From the NCBI RefSeq assembly GCF_024701975.1, contig NZ_JANLNM010000016.1, positions 1-64,000 on the forward strand: 64,000 bases of DNA, given 5' to 3'. Of the stretch, positions 16,235 to 24,080 are shown one piece after another. Below the pieces are notes generated by a model. The model worked only from the letters and a program-made list of their open reading frames with translations. It was not told the origin of the DNA and ran no database searches. How positions within the stretch are numbered: position 1 is the first letter of the stretch; the number at the start of each line of letters is the position of its first letter. The position numbers and the translations under genes are program-made. The DNA comes from Variovorax sp. ZS18.2.2 (GTDB taxonomy: Bacteria > Pseudomonadota > Gammaproteobacteria > Burkholderiales > Burkholderiaceae_C).

Positions 16235-17521
16235 TTACTTCTTCTCGGCCGGGGCGGACGCCTGGCCGTTCGCGGCGGGGGCGGCGCCAGGCGCGGGTGC
16301 CGCAGGTGCCGGGGCTGCGTTCGGGTCCGGCTTTTTCCAGGGCACGGCCTTCACGGGCGTGCCGGGCGGCATCATCTGCAGCTTCTGGAAGCCGTCGACC
16401 ATCACCTGTTCGCCCGCTTTCAGGCCATCGAGCACCACCCACTGGTTGTCCTTGGCGGCGCTGATCTTCACGGTGCGCTTGCTGATCTTGCCGTCCTTGT
16501 CGACCACCGAGACGGTGTCGCCCTGCTGGGTGCGGGTGACGGCCTGCTGCGGCAGCGTGATCGCGTTGGTGGCCTGGGCCTGCTCGAGCTTCACGCGCAC
16601 GTAGAGGCCGGGCAGCAGTTCGCCCTTGGGGTTGGGCACTTCGGCGCGCAGCGTGACCTGGCCGGTGGTCGAGTCGACCGTGAGGTCGGAGAACAGCAGC
16701 TTGCCGGGCAGCGGGTAGTCGCTGCCGTCTTCCAGCACGATGCTCACGCTGGCGGCTTCTTCGCCACCCGCGCGCTTGTACTGGCCAGCCGCCAGCGCGC
16801 GGCGCAGCTTCAGCACGTCGGAGGCCGACTGCGTGAAGTTCACGTACACCGGGTTGATCTGCTGCACCACGGCGAGCTCGGTGGCGTCGCCCTGGCCCAC
16901 CAGCGCGCCTTCGGTCACGAGGGCGCGGCCGATGCGGCCTGCGATGGGCGAGGTCACGTCGGCATAGCCGAGGTTGATCTTCGCGGTCGTCACTGCGGCG
17001 CGACCCGAGGCCACGTCGGCTTCGGCGGTCTTTTGCGAGGCGACTGCGTTCGCGTACTCCTGCTTGCTCACCGCATTGGCCTCGACCAGCGGCTTGTAGC
17101 GGTCGGCGAGGGCCTTGGCCTGCACGGCGTTGGCTTCGGCGCGGGCCAGCGTGGCCTGGGCGTTCTGCGAAGCGGCCACCAGCGGTGCCGGGTCGATGCG
17201 GAACAGGAGCTGGCCTGCCTTCACGTCGCTGCCTTCGCGGAATTCGCGCTTGAGCAGGATGCCCGAGGCGCGGGCGCGGACCTGGGCGATGCGCGAGGCC
17301 TCCAGGCGGCCCGGCAGTTCTGTCACGAGGCCGACATCGGTCGGCGCGGCAACGACCACGCCCACTTCGGGGGCTGGCGGGTGGCCGCCGCCACCTGCGC
17401 CGCCCGGACCGGCGGGCGCATCGCCCTTGCCGCAGCCCGCGAGGACCAGCAGGACAACGGCGGCCACGGTCGCGAGACGCGGCGAAAAGGAGGATGAGCG
17501 CGAGACATGCAGGAGAGGCAT
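16235..17521 (-). CDS. acrA: RND efflux periplasmic adaptor lipoprotein (AcrA/MexA family)
   Basis: A 428-residue membrane fusion protein. A lipoprotein signal ends in VVLLVLAGCGKGD. The hairpin and lipoyl segments are seen in LEASRIAQVRARASGILLKR and YADVTSPIAGRIGRALVTEG, and the beta-barrel in LLPGLYVRVKLEQ. The C-terminal 40 residues are Pro/Ala-rich. The start at 17521 with AAAGGA upstream is preferred to an upstream in-frame ATG that would overlap the operator. First gene of the pump operon, divergent from an AcrR-like repressor. Confidence 0.93.
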   Translation of the reverse strand: MPLLHVSRSSSFSPRLATVAAVVLLVLAGCGKGDAPAGPGGAGGGGHPPAPEVGVVVAAPTDVGLVTELPGRLEASRIAQVRARASGILLKREFREGSDVKAGQLLFRIDPAPLVAASQNAQATLARAEANAVQAKALADRYKPLVEANAVSKQEYANAVASQKTAEADVASGRAAVTTAKINLGYADVTSPIAGRIGRALVTEGALVGQGDATELAVVQQINPVYVNFTQSASDVLKLRRALAAGQYKRAGGEEAASVSIVLEDGSDYPLPGKLLFSDLTVDSTTGQVTLRAEVPNPKGELLPGLYVRVKLEQAQATNAITLPQQAVTRTQQGDTVSVVDKDGKISKRTVKISAAKDNQWVVLDGLKAGEQVMVDGFQKLQMMPPGTPVKAVPWKKPDPNAAPAPAAPAPGAAPAANGQASAPAEKK

Positions 17522-17616
17522 GCGATTCCTTTGAAGCGAAGACGGGAGATGGCGTGTTCGCGAGGCGAACAGGAAGACAGCATAAACAGTCGGGCCATCG
17601 GGGAAGTCCGGTAGTT

Positions 17617-17640
17617 TACATACATTCATGGATGTATAGT
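17617..17640. promoter_or_regulatory. AcrR-type operator in the acrR/acrAB intergenic region
   Basis: A 24-bp imperfect palindrome whose left half TACATACATT is identical to the E. coli AcrR operator and whose right half is GATGTATAGT; overall 18 of 24 positions match the E. coli site from memory. It lies between the divergent repressor and adaptor genes, so binding would repress both. Confidence 0.8.
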
Positions 17641-17701
17641 GACTGCTCGCAATGGCCCCACGGCGTAGAAGGGGCGTTGCCTTTACAAATCAGGAGACTT
17701 G

Positions 17702-18370
17702 GTGGCACGTCGTACGAAGGAAGAAGCACTGGCTACGCGGAATCGGTTGCTCGATGCCGCAGAGCTGCTGTTTCAGGCGCAAGGCGTCTCGCAGACCTCG
17801 CTGCAGCAGATCGCGCAGCAGGCCGGCGCGACGCGCGGCGCCATCTACTGGCACTTCAAGGACAAGGCCGATCTCTTCAACGCGATGATGGAGCGCGTCA
17901 TCCTGCCGCTGGAGGCCGGGCCCAAGAGCGATGCCGCGGCCGGCAGCGACGATCCGCTGGTCGAGATCGAGGAGGGCATGGTCCACGCGCTGACCCTCAT
18001 GACGACCGACCCGCAGGTGCGTCGCGTGTTTGACGTCGCCACCCACAAGGTCGAATACACGCACGACATGGCCTCGGTGCAGCAGCGCCACCTCGATGCA
18101 CGCAATGCCTGCGTGGTCGACTTCGAAAAAGCCCTGCGGCTGGCGGCCCGCCGCGCCCACGTCAAGCTGCCGGTGCCCAGCCACATGGCGGCGCAGGGCA
18201 TGCATGCGCTGATCAGCGGCCTCATCCAGAACTGGCTGCTCGACCCGACGGCTTTCGACCTGGTACCGACCGGGCGGCGCACCCTCCGCGTCTATCTGGC
18301 GGGGCTCGGGTTCGAGCGTCCGGCGATCGGCGCGGTGGTTGCACATGAAGCCGAAACTGCTGTCGCCTGA
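17702..18370 (+). CDS. acrR: TetR-family repressor of the RND pump (AcrR-like)
   Basis: A 222-residue TetR regulator beginning (M)ARRTKEEALATRNRLLDAAE, very like AcrR/TtgR starts. The helix-turn-helix includes SLQQIAQQAGATRGAIYWHF near residues 33-52, followed by a TetR_C_2-type drug-binding domain. A GTG at 17702 is chosen because it gives the AcrR-like N terminus, with AGGAGA just upstream; a TTG one codon earlier is the alternative. Divergent from the pump genes across a matching operator. Confidence 0.9.
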   Translation: MARRTKEEALATRNRLLDAAELLFQAQGVSQTSLQQIAQQAGATRGAIYWHFKDKADLFNAMMERVILPLEAGPKSDAAAGSDDPLVEIEEGMVHALTLMTTDPQVRRVFDVATHKVEYTHDMASVQQRHLDARNACVVDFEKALRLAARRAHVKLPVPSHMAAQGMHALISGLIQNWLLDPTAFDLVPTGRRTLRVYLAGLGFERPAIGAVVAHEAETAVA

Positions 18371-18385
18371 TAGGCGATAATCTCT

Positions 18386-18408
18386 GGCTCCGGACGTTTT
18401 CCGGAGCC
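18386..18408 (+). terminator. Hairpin after the acrR-like gene
   Basis: GGCTCCGG and CCGGAGCC form an 8-bp perfect stem with a 7-nt loop, 16 nt past the repressor stop and 6 nt before the tRNA gene. There is no T-run after it, so it may be a weak terminator or a structure in the tRNA precursor. Confidence 0.45.
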
Positions 18409-18413
18409 TATCT

Positions 18414-18488
18414 CTCGCTGTATTTCAACGGATAGAATTCGGCCCTCCGAAGGCTGAGATCCAGGTTCGATTCCTGGCGGCGGGACCA
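18414..18488 (+). tRNA. tRNA-Arg (anticodon CCG)
   Basis: A 75-nt cloverleaf with encoded CCA. Acceptor CTCGCTG pairs with CGGCGGG (with two G-U pairs), the D-loop contains TTCAACGGATAGAA, the anticodon arm CGGCC-CTCCGAA-GGCTG gives anticodon CCG (18447-18449) reading codon CGG, and the T arm is CCAGG-TTCGATT-CCTGG. Discriminator base is A. A strong intrinsic terminator follows. Confidence 0.95.
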
Positions 18489-18496
18489 AATACAAG

Positions 18497-18529
18497 ACCG
18501 GAAGCCTCTCAAGGGCTTCCGGTTTTTTT
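18497..18529 (+). terminator. Intrinsic terminator of tRNA-Arg
   Basis: ACCGGAAGCC and GGCTTCCGGT form a 10-bp stem with a 7-nt loop, followed by a run of seven T, starting 9 nt after the tRNA CCA end. Confidence 0.92.
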
Positions 18530-18619
18530 CTTGGGTTTTCTCCTTCCGGCGTTCTCCCCGCGACCATTCACCACGCGCTGGCGTCTCCTCGCCACCGCGC
18601 ACATGCAAGATTTCCACCG

Positions 18620-18841
18620 ATGACGGAGTTGACTGATCTGGACGAGGCCAGCCTGGCGGAACACGCCGCGGAATGGCGCCGGCGCGCACTGCGCGGCGAG
18701 AAACAGGCGCGCGGCATCGCGCATGCCCTCGAGACCGAAATGCGCCGCCGCACCGGCGACACGGTCACCCAGAACATTGACCTGGACACCCGCCCGCAGG
18801 CACTGCGCCTCGCGCCACGGCCTTGGTGGAAATTCTGGTGA
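18620..18841 (+). CDS. Small hypothetical protein
   Basis: A 73-residue ORF (MTELTDLDEASLAEHAAEWR...) that is strongly charged and predicted helical in its first half, ending in the aromatic motif PRPWWKFW. I do not recognise a family. It has a plausible ATG but only a weak ribosome site. Coding is supported by its sensible composition and position between the tRNA terminator and the GST gene. Confidence 0.6.
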   Translation: MTELTDLDEASLAEHAAEWRRRALRGEKQARGIAHALETEMRRRTGDTVTQNIDLDTRPQALRLAPRPWWKFW

Positions 18842-18918
18842 GCCTTCTTCTTCAGCAACGCGGCGCGTGAAGGGCCGGGCCGGTTGCAGGGCTGTACAGA
18901 CCCTGACACCATGCCCGC

Positions 18919-19647
18919 ATGCCTTACCAACTCCATTACTGGCCCACGATCCAGGGCCGCGGTGAATTCGTGCGGCTCGCGCTCGAGGCAGCGGGTGCCG
19001 ACTATGTCGACGTGGCGCGGCTGCCCGAATCGAAAGGCGGTGGCGAATCAGCACTGGGCGAGCGGCTCGGCGACCCCAACAACGCCCGCGCAGCCTTTGC
19101 GCCGCCCTTCCTGGTCGACGGCGACATCGTGGTGGGCCAGACCGCCGCGATCCTGCTGTACCTCGGGCCGCGCCTGGGACTCTCGGGCGTCGGCGAATCC
19201 GACGGCCTGTGGACCCACCAGCTGCAGCTCACCATCGCCGACACGGTGGCCGAGGCGCACGACACGCACCATCCGATCTCGACCGGCGCCTATTATGAAG
19301 ACCAGCGCGATGCCGCCGTGCAGCGTGCACGCGCTTTCCGCGAAGCGCGCATTCCCAAGTTCCTGAACTGGTTCGAGCAGGTGCTCCAGCGCAACCCCGC
19401 AGGCGATTTGCATCTGGTCGGCGACATGCTGACTTATGCCGATCTCTCGCTGTTCCAGCTGGTCGACGGCTTGCACTACGCGTTCCCGAAAGCCACCGTG
19501 CGAGCGTTGGCCCGCACACCGGCCGTCGAGAAGCTGCACGCCAACGTCAAGCGCCGCCAGCGCGTGCACGACTACCTGCAGAGCCCGCGCCGCATTGCGT
19601 TCAACGAGGACGGGATCTTCAGGCGGTATGCGGAGCTGGACGGTTAG
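18919..19647 (+). CDS. Glutathione S-transferase family protein
   Basis: A 242-residue cytosolic GST. The thioredoxin-like N-domain (1-85) starts MPYQLHYWPTIQGRGEFVRL, resembling sigma/alpha-like GSTs where Tyr contacts glutathione, and includes the cis-Pro and SNAIL-like segment PPFLVDGDIVVGQTAAILLY. The helical C-domain contains LVGDMLTYADLSLFQLVDGL with the conserved N-capping region. Substrate unknown. The stop overlaps that of rsmI by 4 nt (convergent). Confidence 0.9.
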   Translation: MPYQLHYWPTIQGRGEFVRLALEAAGADYVDVARLPESKGGGESALGERLGDPNNARAAFAPPFLVDGDIVVGQTAAILLYLGPRLGLSGVGESDGLWTHQLQLTIADTVAEAHDTHHPISTGAYYEDQRDAAVQRARAFREARIPKFLNWFEQVLQRNPAGDLHLVGDMLTYADLSLFQLVDGLHYAFPKATVRALARTPAVEKLHANVKRRQRVHDYLQSPRRIAFNEDGIFRRYAELDG

Positions 19648-20600
19648 TCGCCCGGCTCGTCGTTGCCGTCATTGCGGATGCGCAGCGCCGTCTCGTACAG
19701 CGCATTGCGCGGCGCCCCGCTGATCTCGGCAGCCAGCCGCACCGCGGTCTTCACGGGCAGTTCGGCCAGCAGCAGGCGCAGCACGCGCTCACCTTCCGCG
19801 CCGCCGTCGCCGCTCACCGCGACAGGGTGCAGCACCAGCGCGAATTCACCCCGAATGCGGTCGCGATCCGCGCTGAACCAGTCGGGAAGGGCGCTCGCCG
19901 CCACCGTCGCGATCTCCTCGAACTGCTTGGTGAGCTCGCGGCCCACGGTGATGCGGCGCTCGCCCAGCACGGCGAGTGCGCGCGCGAGGCTTTCGATACG
20001 GTGCGGCGCCTCCAGCAGCACCACGGCGCGCGGCTCCTGCGAGAGCGCCTGCACGGCGGTGTCGCGTTCGCCGGCCTTGCTCGGCAGGAAGCCCGCGAAG
20101 ACGAAGGCGCTGCTCGCGTTGCCGTCCGCGCCATCTGCCACCAATCCGGCGGCGCCGATCAGCGTCGTGACGCTGCTCGCGCCCGGCAGCGGCAGCACGC
20201 GCTGGCCCGCCGCGCGCACGGCAGCGACGAGCCGCGCGCCGGGGTCGCTCACACCGGGCGTGCCGGCATCGCTGACGTAGGCGATGCGCTCTCCCTGCGC
20301 GAGCCGCGCGACCACGGCCTGTGCGGCCTCGGCTTCGTTGTGCTGGTGCACGGCCAGCAGCCGGGCGCCGGGGCGGTCGATGCCGTAGGCACGCAAGAGG
20401 CTCTGCGTGTGGCGCGTGTCCTCGCAGGCGATCACGTCGACCAGCTGCAGTACATGCAGCGCGCGCAGCGTGATGTCGGCCAGGTTGCCGATCGGCGTGG
20501 CGACCACGTAGAGCGTGGCCTGCGGATAATGCTGCGCACCCGCGGCGTCGTGCGCGGCCGCAAGGGCGGCGCCGAAAGAAGCAGGGGCGAGTGAAGCCAA
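19644..20600 (-). CDS. rsmI: 16S rRNA 2'-O-ribose C1402 methyltransferase RsmI
   Basis: A 318-residue SAM-dependent tetrapyrrole-methylase-fold enzyme that methylates C1402 of 16S rRNA. Diagnostic motifs are LYVVATPIGNLADITLRA, ACEDTRHTQSLL, YVSDAGTPGVSDPGARLV and LPGASSVTTLIGAAGL. A TTG start at 20600 has GGAG 7 nt upstream. The alternative ATG at 20654 would overlap the divergent yraN start codon and lacks a ribosome site. The N-terminal 25 residues before the fold are Ala-rich. Confidence 0.9.
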   Translation of the reverse strand: MASLAPASFGAALAAAHDAAGAQHYPQATLYVVATPIGNLADITLRALHVLQLVDVIACEDTRHTQSLLRAYGIDRPGARLLAVHQHNEAEAAQAVVARLAQGERIAYVSDAGTPGVSDPGARLVAAVRAAGQRVLPLPGASSVTTLIGAAGLVADGADGNASSAFVFAGFLPSKAGERDTAVQALSQEPRAVVLLEAPHRIESLARALAVLGERRITVGRELTKQFEEIATVAASALPDWFSADRDRIRGEFALVLHPVAVSGDGGAEGERVLRLLLAELPVKTAVRLAAEISGAPRNALYETALRIRNDGNDEPGD

Positions 20601-20652
20601 GAGGTTTCTCCGTGAGAGCGAACGACAAAAAAAGAGAAGACGGCAGGGAGCC

Positions 20653-21030
20653 ATGAAGATCAACACCACAACGAAGCGTCGCGGCGATGCGGCGGAAGAC
20701 GCCGCGCTCGCGCATCTGCAGGACGCCGGCCTCGTGCTGATCGCCCGCAATTATCGAACGCCCGGCCGTGGCGGCGGCGAGATCGACCTGATCATGCGCG
20801 ATCCGCGTGGTCCGGGCGGTGGCACGCTGGTGTTCGTCGAGGTCCGTCAGCGCAGTGCCGGCACGCATGGCGGCGCGGGCGGCAGCATCACGGGACTGAA
20901 GCAGCGGCGCATCGTGTTCGCCGCGCAGCACTACCTGGGCCGGCTGCGCTCGGTGCCGCCGTGCCGCTTCGATGTGGTGCTGGTCGAGGAGAAAATCACC
21001 TGGCTCCAGGCGGCGTTCGACGCGGCCTGA
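20653..21030 (+). CDS. yraN: YraN/UPF0102 endonuclease-like protein
   Basis: A 125-residue member of UPF0102, a PD-(D/E)XK nuclease-like fold of uncertain role. Visible: RRGDAAEDAALAHLQDAGL, ARNYRTPGRGGGEIDLIMRD (catalytic-like E-x-D) and FVEVRQR (E-x-K position is Arg here). GGGAG lies 5 nt before the ATG. It is divergent from rsmI and followed by diaA and dolP, as in the E. coli yraLMNOP order apart from the missing lpoA. Confidence 0.9.
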   Translation: MKINTTTKRRGDAAEDAALAHLQDAGLVLIARNYRTPGRGGGEIDLIMRDPRGPGGGTLVFVEVRQRSAGTHGGAGGSITGLKQRRIVFAAQHYLGRLRSVPPCRFDVVLVEEKITWLQAAFDAA

Positions 21031-21116
21031 TGCATCCATCGCGGGAACCGAAGCCCCGGCTGACGGCTCCACACACGAACTTCTTGTTTCACAGCCCCCA
21101 GTTATCATCCCGCCCC

Positions 21117-21761
21117 ATGCTCGAGCAACGGATTCAGCAGCACTTCATCGACAGTGCCGACCTCAAATACCAGACCGGACCGGTCCTCAGCAAACCCATC
21201 TCTCAAGCGATGCAGGCCATCCTGGCCTGCGTGACCAGCGGCGGCAAGGTGCTGGCTTGCGGCGCCGGCGTGTCAGGTCTGCTGGCGGCGCAGTTCGCGG
21301 CGCAGTTCGTCGGCCGCTTCGAACGCGAGCGGCCCGAGCTGGGTGCGATCGCGCTGCCCGGCGACACCACCGACCCGGACGCCGACAGCGCCAATGCCAT
21401 GGATGCCGACCGCTTCGCCCGCCAGGTGCGCGCGCTGGGCCAGGCTGGTGACGTGCTGCTCGCGTTGAGCGCCAGCGGCCAGTCGGCTGCGGTGCTCGCC
21501 GCCGTGCTGGCCGCGCATGAGCGCGACATGACCGTGGTCGCGCTGCTCGGCAATGCCGTCTCGGGTCCGCCCGCGGCGCCCGGCGCAGGCAGCAGCGGCA
21601 CCGGTGGCGTCATCGGCCGTGCGCTGCGCGAAACCGACGTCCAGATCAGCGTGCCACACGAACGTGCGGCGCGCATCCATGAAGTCCACCTGCTCGCACT
21701 GCACTGCCTGTGCGACGGCGTGGATGCCCAGTTACTCGGAGAACAGGAAGCTTCCTCATGA
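21117..21761 (+). CDS. diaA: SIS-domain protein DiaA-like (DnaA-associating)
   Basis: A 214-residue phosphosugar-isomerase (SIS) domain protein starting MLEQRIQQHFIDSADLKYQT. It matches DiaA in layout: a helical N terminus, CGAGVSGLLAAQFAAQFVGRFE, RQVRALGQAGDVLLALSASG, and the C-terminal RAARIHEVHLLALHCLCDGVD. In E. coli DiaA promotes DnaA assembly at oriC. The usual G-N-G-G-S sugar-phosphate loop reads G-A-G-V-S. The stop overlaps the dolP start (ATGA). Confidence 0.85.
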   Translation: MLEQRIQQHFIDSADLKYQTGPVLSKPISQAMQAILACVTSGGKVLACGAGVSGLLAAQFAAQFVGRFERERPELGAIALPGDTTDPDADSANAMDADRFARQVRALGQAGDVLLALSASGQSAAVLAAVLAAHERDMTVVALLGNAVSGPPAAPGAGSSGTGGVIGRALRETDVQISVPHERAARIHEVHLLALHCLCDGVDAQLLGEQEASS

Positions 21762-22567
21762 CCATGAACACCATGACGGCCACGTCGACCCAGCGTTTCG
21801 CCCTCGCACTCACCCTGGGTGCCGCCCTGGTCGCGGGCCTTTCGGCCTGCGTGCCCCTCGTGGTGGGTGGCGCCGTGGTGGCGGGCGTGGGCATGGTGGC
21901 GACCGATCGCCGCAGCTCCGGCGCCCAGCTCGACGACCAGGGCATCGAACTGCGTGCCGCCGCCCGCGTGCGCGACATCGCGAACGACCAGATGTACGTG
22001 AGCGTCACCAGCTACAACCGCCAGGTGCTGCTGACCGGCGCGGTGGGCAACGAGGCCGACCGTCGCCGCGTCGAGGACGAAGTGGGCCGCGTGGTGAACG
22101 TGCGCTCCGTGGTGAACGAGCTCACGCTCGGCGCGCCCAGCACCTTCCAGGACCGCTCGAACGATCTCTACATCACGGGCAAGGTCAAGGCCTCGCTGCT
22201 CGATGCGAAGGACATCTTCGCCAATTCGTTCAAGGTGATCACCGAGCGCGGCGTGGTCTACCTGATGGGCATCGCCACGCGGCGCGAGACCGATCGCGCG
22301 ACCGAGATCACGCGCGGCGTGGGCGGTGTGGTGAAGGTGGTGCGCGTGGTCGAGGTGGTGAGCGAGGCCGACCTCGCCGCGAGCCAGGCCGCGAACCAGT
22401 CTTCGGCACAGCGTGGCGGCACGGGCCCCGCGCCGGTGAGCAACGCGACGCCGTCGGCGCCTTCTTCTTCGTCATCCTCGCGCGTGCCGTTGCCGCCGAT
22501 GGAGCCGCTGCCGGCGCCGGGCTCGACGCCCGCGCAGCCGGCGGTGACGACCTCGCCGGTTCGCTGA
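21758..22567 (+). CDS. dolP: BON-domain outer-membrane lipoprotein (DolP/YraP-like)
   Basis: A 269-residue lipoprotein. Signal sequence LALTLGAALVAGLSACVP ends at the acylated Cys, followed by a Gly/Val membrane-proximal segment VPLVVGGAVVAGVGMVATD typical of YraP. Two BON domains follow (about 60-125 and 140-210: SYNRQVLLTGAVGNEADRR and ITERGVVYLMGIATRRETDR). The last 60 residues are Ser/Pro/Ala-rich and longer than in E. coli. DolP maintains envelope integrity at division sites in E. coli. Coupled to diaA by a 4-nt overlap; an intrinsic terminator follows. Confidence 0.88.
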   Translation: MTMNTMTATSTQRFALALTLGAALVAGLSACVPLVVGGAVVAGVGMVATDRRSSGAQLDDQGIELRAAARVRDIANDQMYVSVTSYNRQVLLTGAVGNEADRRRVEDEVGRVVNVRSVVNELTLGAPSTFQDRSNDLYITGKVKASLLDAKDIFANSFKVITERGVVYLMGIATRRETDRATEITRGVGGVVKVVRVVEVVSEADLAASQAANQSSAQRGGTGPAPVSNATPSAPSSSSSSRVPLPPMEPLPAPGSTPAQPAVTTSPVR

Positions 22568-22574
22568 AGCAAGA

Positions 22575-22598
22575 AGGCCCGCATCCGCGGGCCTTTTT
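22575..22598 (+). terminator. Intrinsic terminator after dolP
   Basis: AGGCCCGC and GCGGGCCT form an 8-bp stem with loop ATCC, followed by a T-run, 8 nt after the dolP stop and abutting the convergent dehydrogenase gene. Confidence 0.9.
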
Positions 22599-23506
22599 CA
22601 TTTGAGCCGGATGATCAGGCTCGATGTGTCCCAGCGCCTGCCGCCGGCCTGCTGCACGTCGGCATAGAACTGGTCGACCAGCGCCGTCACCGGCACGCGT
22701 GCGCCGTTGCGCTTGGCTTCGTCGAGCACCAGGCCCAGGTCCTTGCGCATCCAGTCGACCGCAAAACCGTAGTCGAACTTGCCGTCGATCATGGTCTTGC
22801 CGCGGTTGTCCATCTGCCAGCTCTGGGCCGCGCCCTTGCCAATGACGCCGAGCACGGCTTCCATGTCCAGCCCGGCGCGCTGGCCGAAGGCGATGGCCTC
22901 CGACAGGCCCTGCACCAGGCCCGCGATGGCGATCTGGTTCACCATCTTCGCGAGCTGGCCGGCACCACTTTTGCCCAGCAGTGTGACGGCGCGCGAAAAC
23001 GCCGCCGCCACCGGCTTGATGCGCTCGAAGGCGGCCGCGTCGCCGCCGCACATCACGGTCAGCGCGCCGTTCTGCGCGCCGGCCTGGCCGCCGGACACCG
23101 GCGCGTCGATGAAGTGCAGGCCCAGCGCCTCGGCTGCCTTCGACAGCTCGCGCGCCACGTCGGCCGAAGCGGTCGTGTGGTCGACCAGCACGGCGCCCTT
23201 CTTCATGCCGGCGAAGGCGCCGTCGTCGCCCAGCACCACGGAGCGCAGGTCCTCGTCGTTGCCGACGCAGCAGAAGACGATGTCGGCGCCTGCCGCGGCT
23301 TCGCGCGGGGTGGTGGCGTGGCGGCCGGGTGGGCCGAATTCGGTGGCCCAGGCCTGGGCCTTGGCGGCCGTGCGGTTGTAGACCGTGACGCTGTGGCCGG
23401 CCTTGGCCAGGTGGCCGGCCATCGGCCCGCCCATGACGCCGAGGCCGAGAAAGGCCACCGTCTGCGCGGGGATGGATTCGTAGGTTCGGGTGTTGATGCT
23501 GCTCAT
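22598..23506 (-). CDS. NAD(P)-dependent beta-hydroxyacid dehydrogenase (3-hydroxyisobutyrate dehydrogenase family)
   Basis: A 302-residue enzyme with an N-terminal Rossmann domain (VAFLGLGVMGGPMAGHLAKA near residue 16), the substrate-binding motif FIDAPVSGGQAGAQNG and the catalytic Lys in GAGQLAKMVNQ. Family members oxidise 3-hydroxyisobutyrate, tartronate semialdehyde or related acids or act as glyoxylate/succinic semialdehyde reductases; specificity is not deducible. Start at 23506 chosen over an ATG 21 nt upstream because the family N terminus begins shortly after. Confidence 0.88.
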   Translation of the reverse strand: MSSINTRTYESIPAQTVAFLGLGVMGGPMAGHLAKAGHSVTVYNRTAAKAQAWATEFGPPGRHATTPREAAAGADIVFCCVGNDEDLRSVVLGDDGAFAGMKKGAVLVDHTTASADVARELSKAAEALGLHFIDAPVSGGQAGAQNGALTVMCGGDAAAFERIKPVAAAFSRAVTLLGKSGAGQLAKMVNQIAIAGLVQGLSEAIAFGQRAGLDMEAVLGVIGKGAAQSWQMDNRGKTMIDGKFDYGFAVDWMRKDLGLVLDEAKRNGARVPVTALVDQFYADVQQAGGRRWDTSSLIIRLK

Positions 23507-23550
23507 AAGGCAAGAGCTTAAAGCCATTTCGTGACCGGTGTGATGGCCTC

Positions 23551-23576
23551 AAACCTGTACGTAAACGTACAGGTTT
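23551..23576. promoter_or_regulatory. MerR-type operator/promoter palindrome
   Basis: A perfect inverted repeat: AAACCTGTACGT and ACGTACAGGTTT separated by two bases. It ends 18 bp before the MerR regulator start, with a TAGAAT -10 hexamer at 23580-23585, the arrangement expected for MerR-family sites lying in the promoter spacer. Confidence 0.85.
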
Positions 23577-23594
23577 TAGTAGAATCGGCCCGTC

Positions 23595-24080
23595 ATGACC
23601 ACCGACGCCACCTCCCCCAAGACCATCACCGTGCGCGATGCCGCGGCCCGCCTGGGCGTGACGCCGCGCACGCTCAAGTACTACGAGGAGCTGGGCATCG
23701 TCGTGCCCGTGCGCAGCGAGGGCGGCTACCGGCTCTACGAGGCGGCCGATCTCGGCAAGCTGGCGCGGGTGCTGCGCATGCGCTCGCTGGGTTTCTCGCT
23801 CACGACCATCACCGCCATGCTGCAGCAGCCGATGGAGGCGCCGGCCGAGGGCGGGCGCCCCCGCCTGTCGAACGCTTCGCTGAAGACCCTGCGCGAAACG
23901 CTCGGCGAGCAGCTCGCCACGCTCGATGCGCGCGTCGCCCAGGTCCGCCGCGAGCTCAAGGAGGCCGCCGCATTGCAGGCGCAACTGCGCCGCGACCTCG
24001 ACTATGTGGAGCGCCGCCTGGCCGGCGAGCCGGTGGAAGAGGCGCTGGAGCAGCGCCGCAAGGAGCGGCCTGCGCCATGA
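23595..24080 (+). CDS. MerR-family transcriptional regulator
   Basis: A 161-residue regulator. The winged HTH (about residues 11-80) reads ITVRDAAARLGVTPRTLKYY, EELGIVVPVRSEGGYRLYEA, with the long dimerisation helix at 95-145 (LRETLGEQLATLDARVAQVR). No Cys cluster for metal sensing is present, so it probably senses an organic ligand. It is the first gene of an operon with the MFS exporter (ATGA overlap), and sits directly after its own palindromic operator. Confidence 0.92.
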   Translation: MTTDATSPKTITVRDAAARLGVTPRTLKYYEELGIVVPVRSEGGYRLYEAADLGKLARVLRMRSLGFSLTTITAMLQQPMEAPAEGGRPRLSNASLKTLRETLGEQLATLDARVAQVRRELKEAAALQAQLRRDLDYVERRLAGEPVEEALEQRRKERPAP

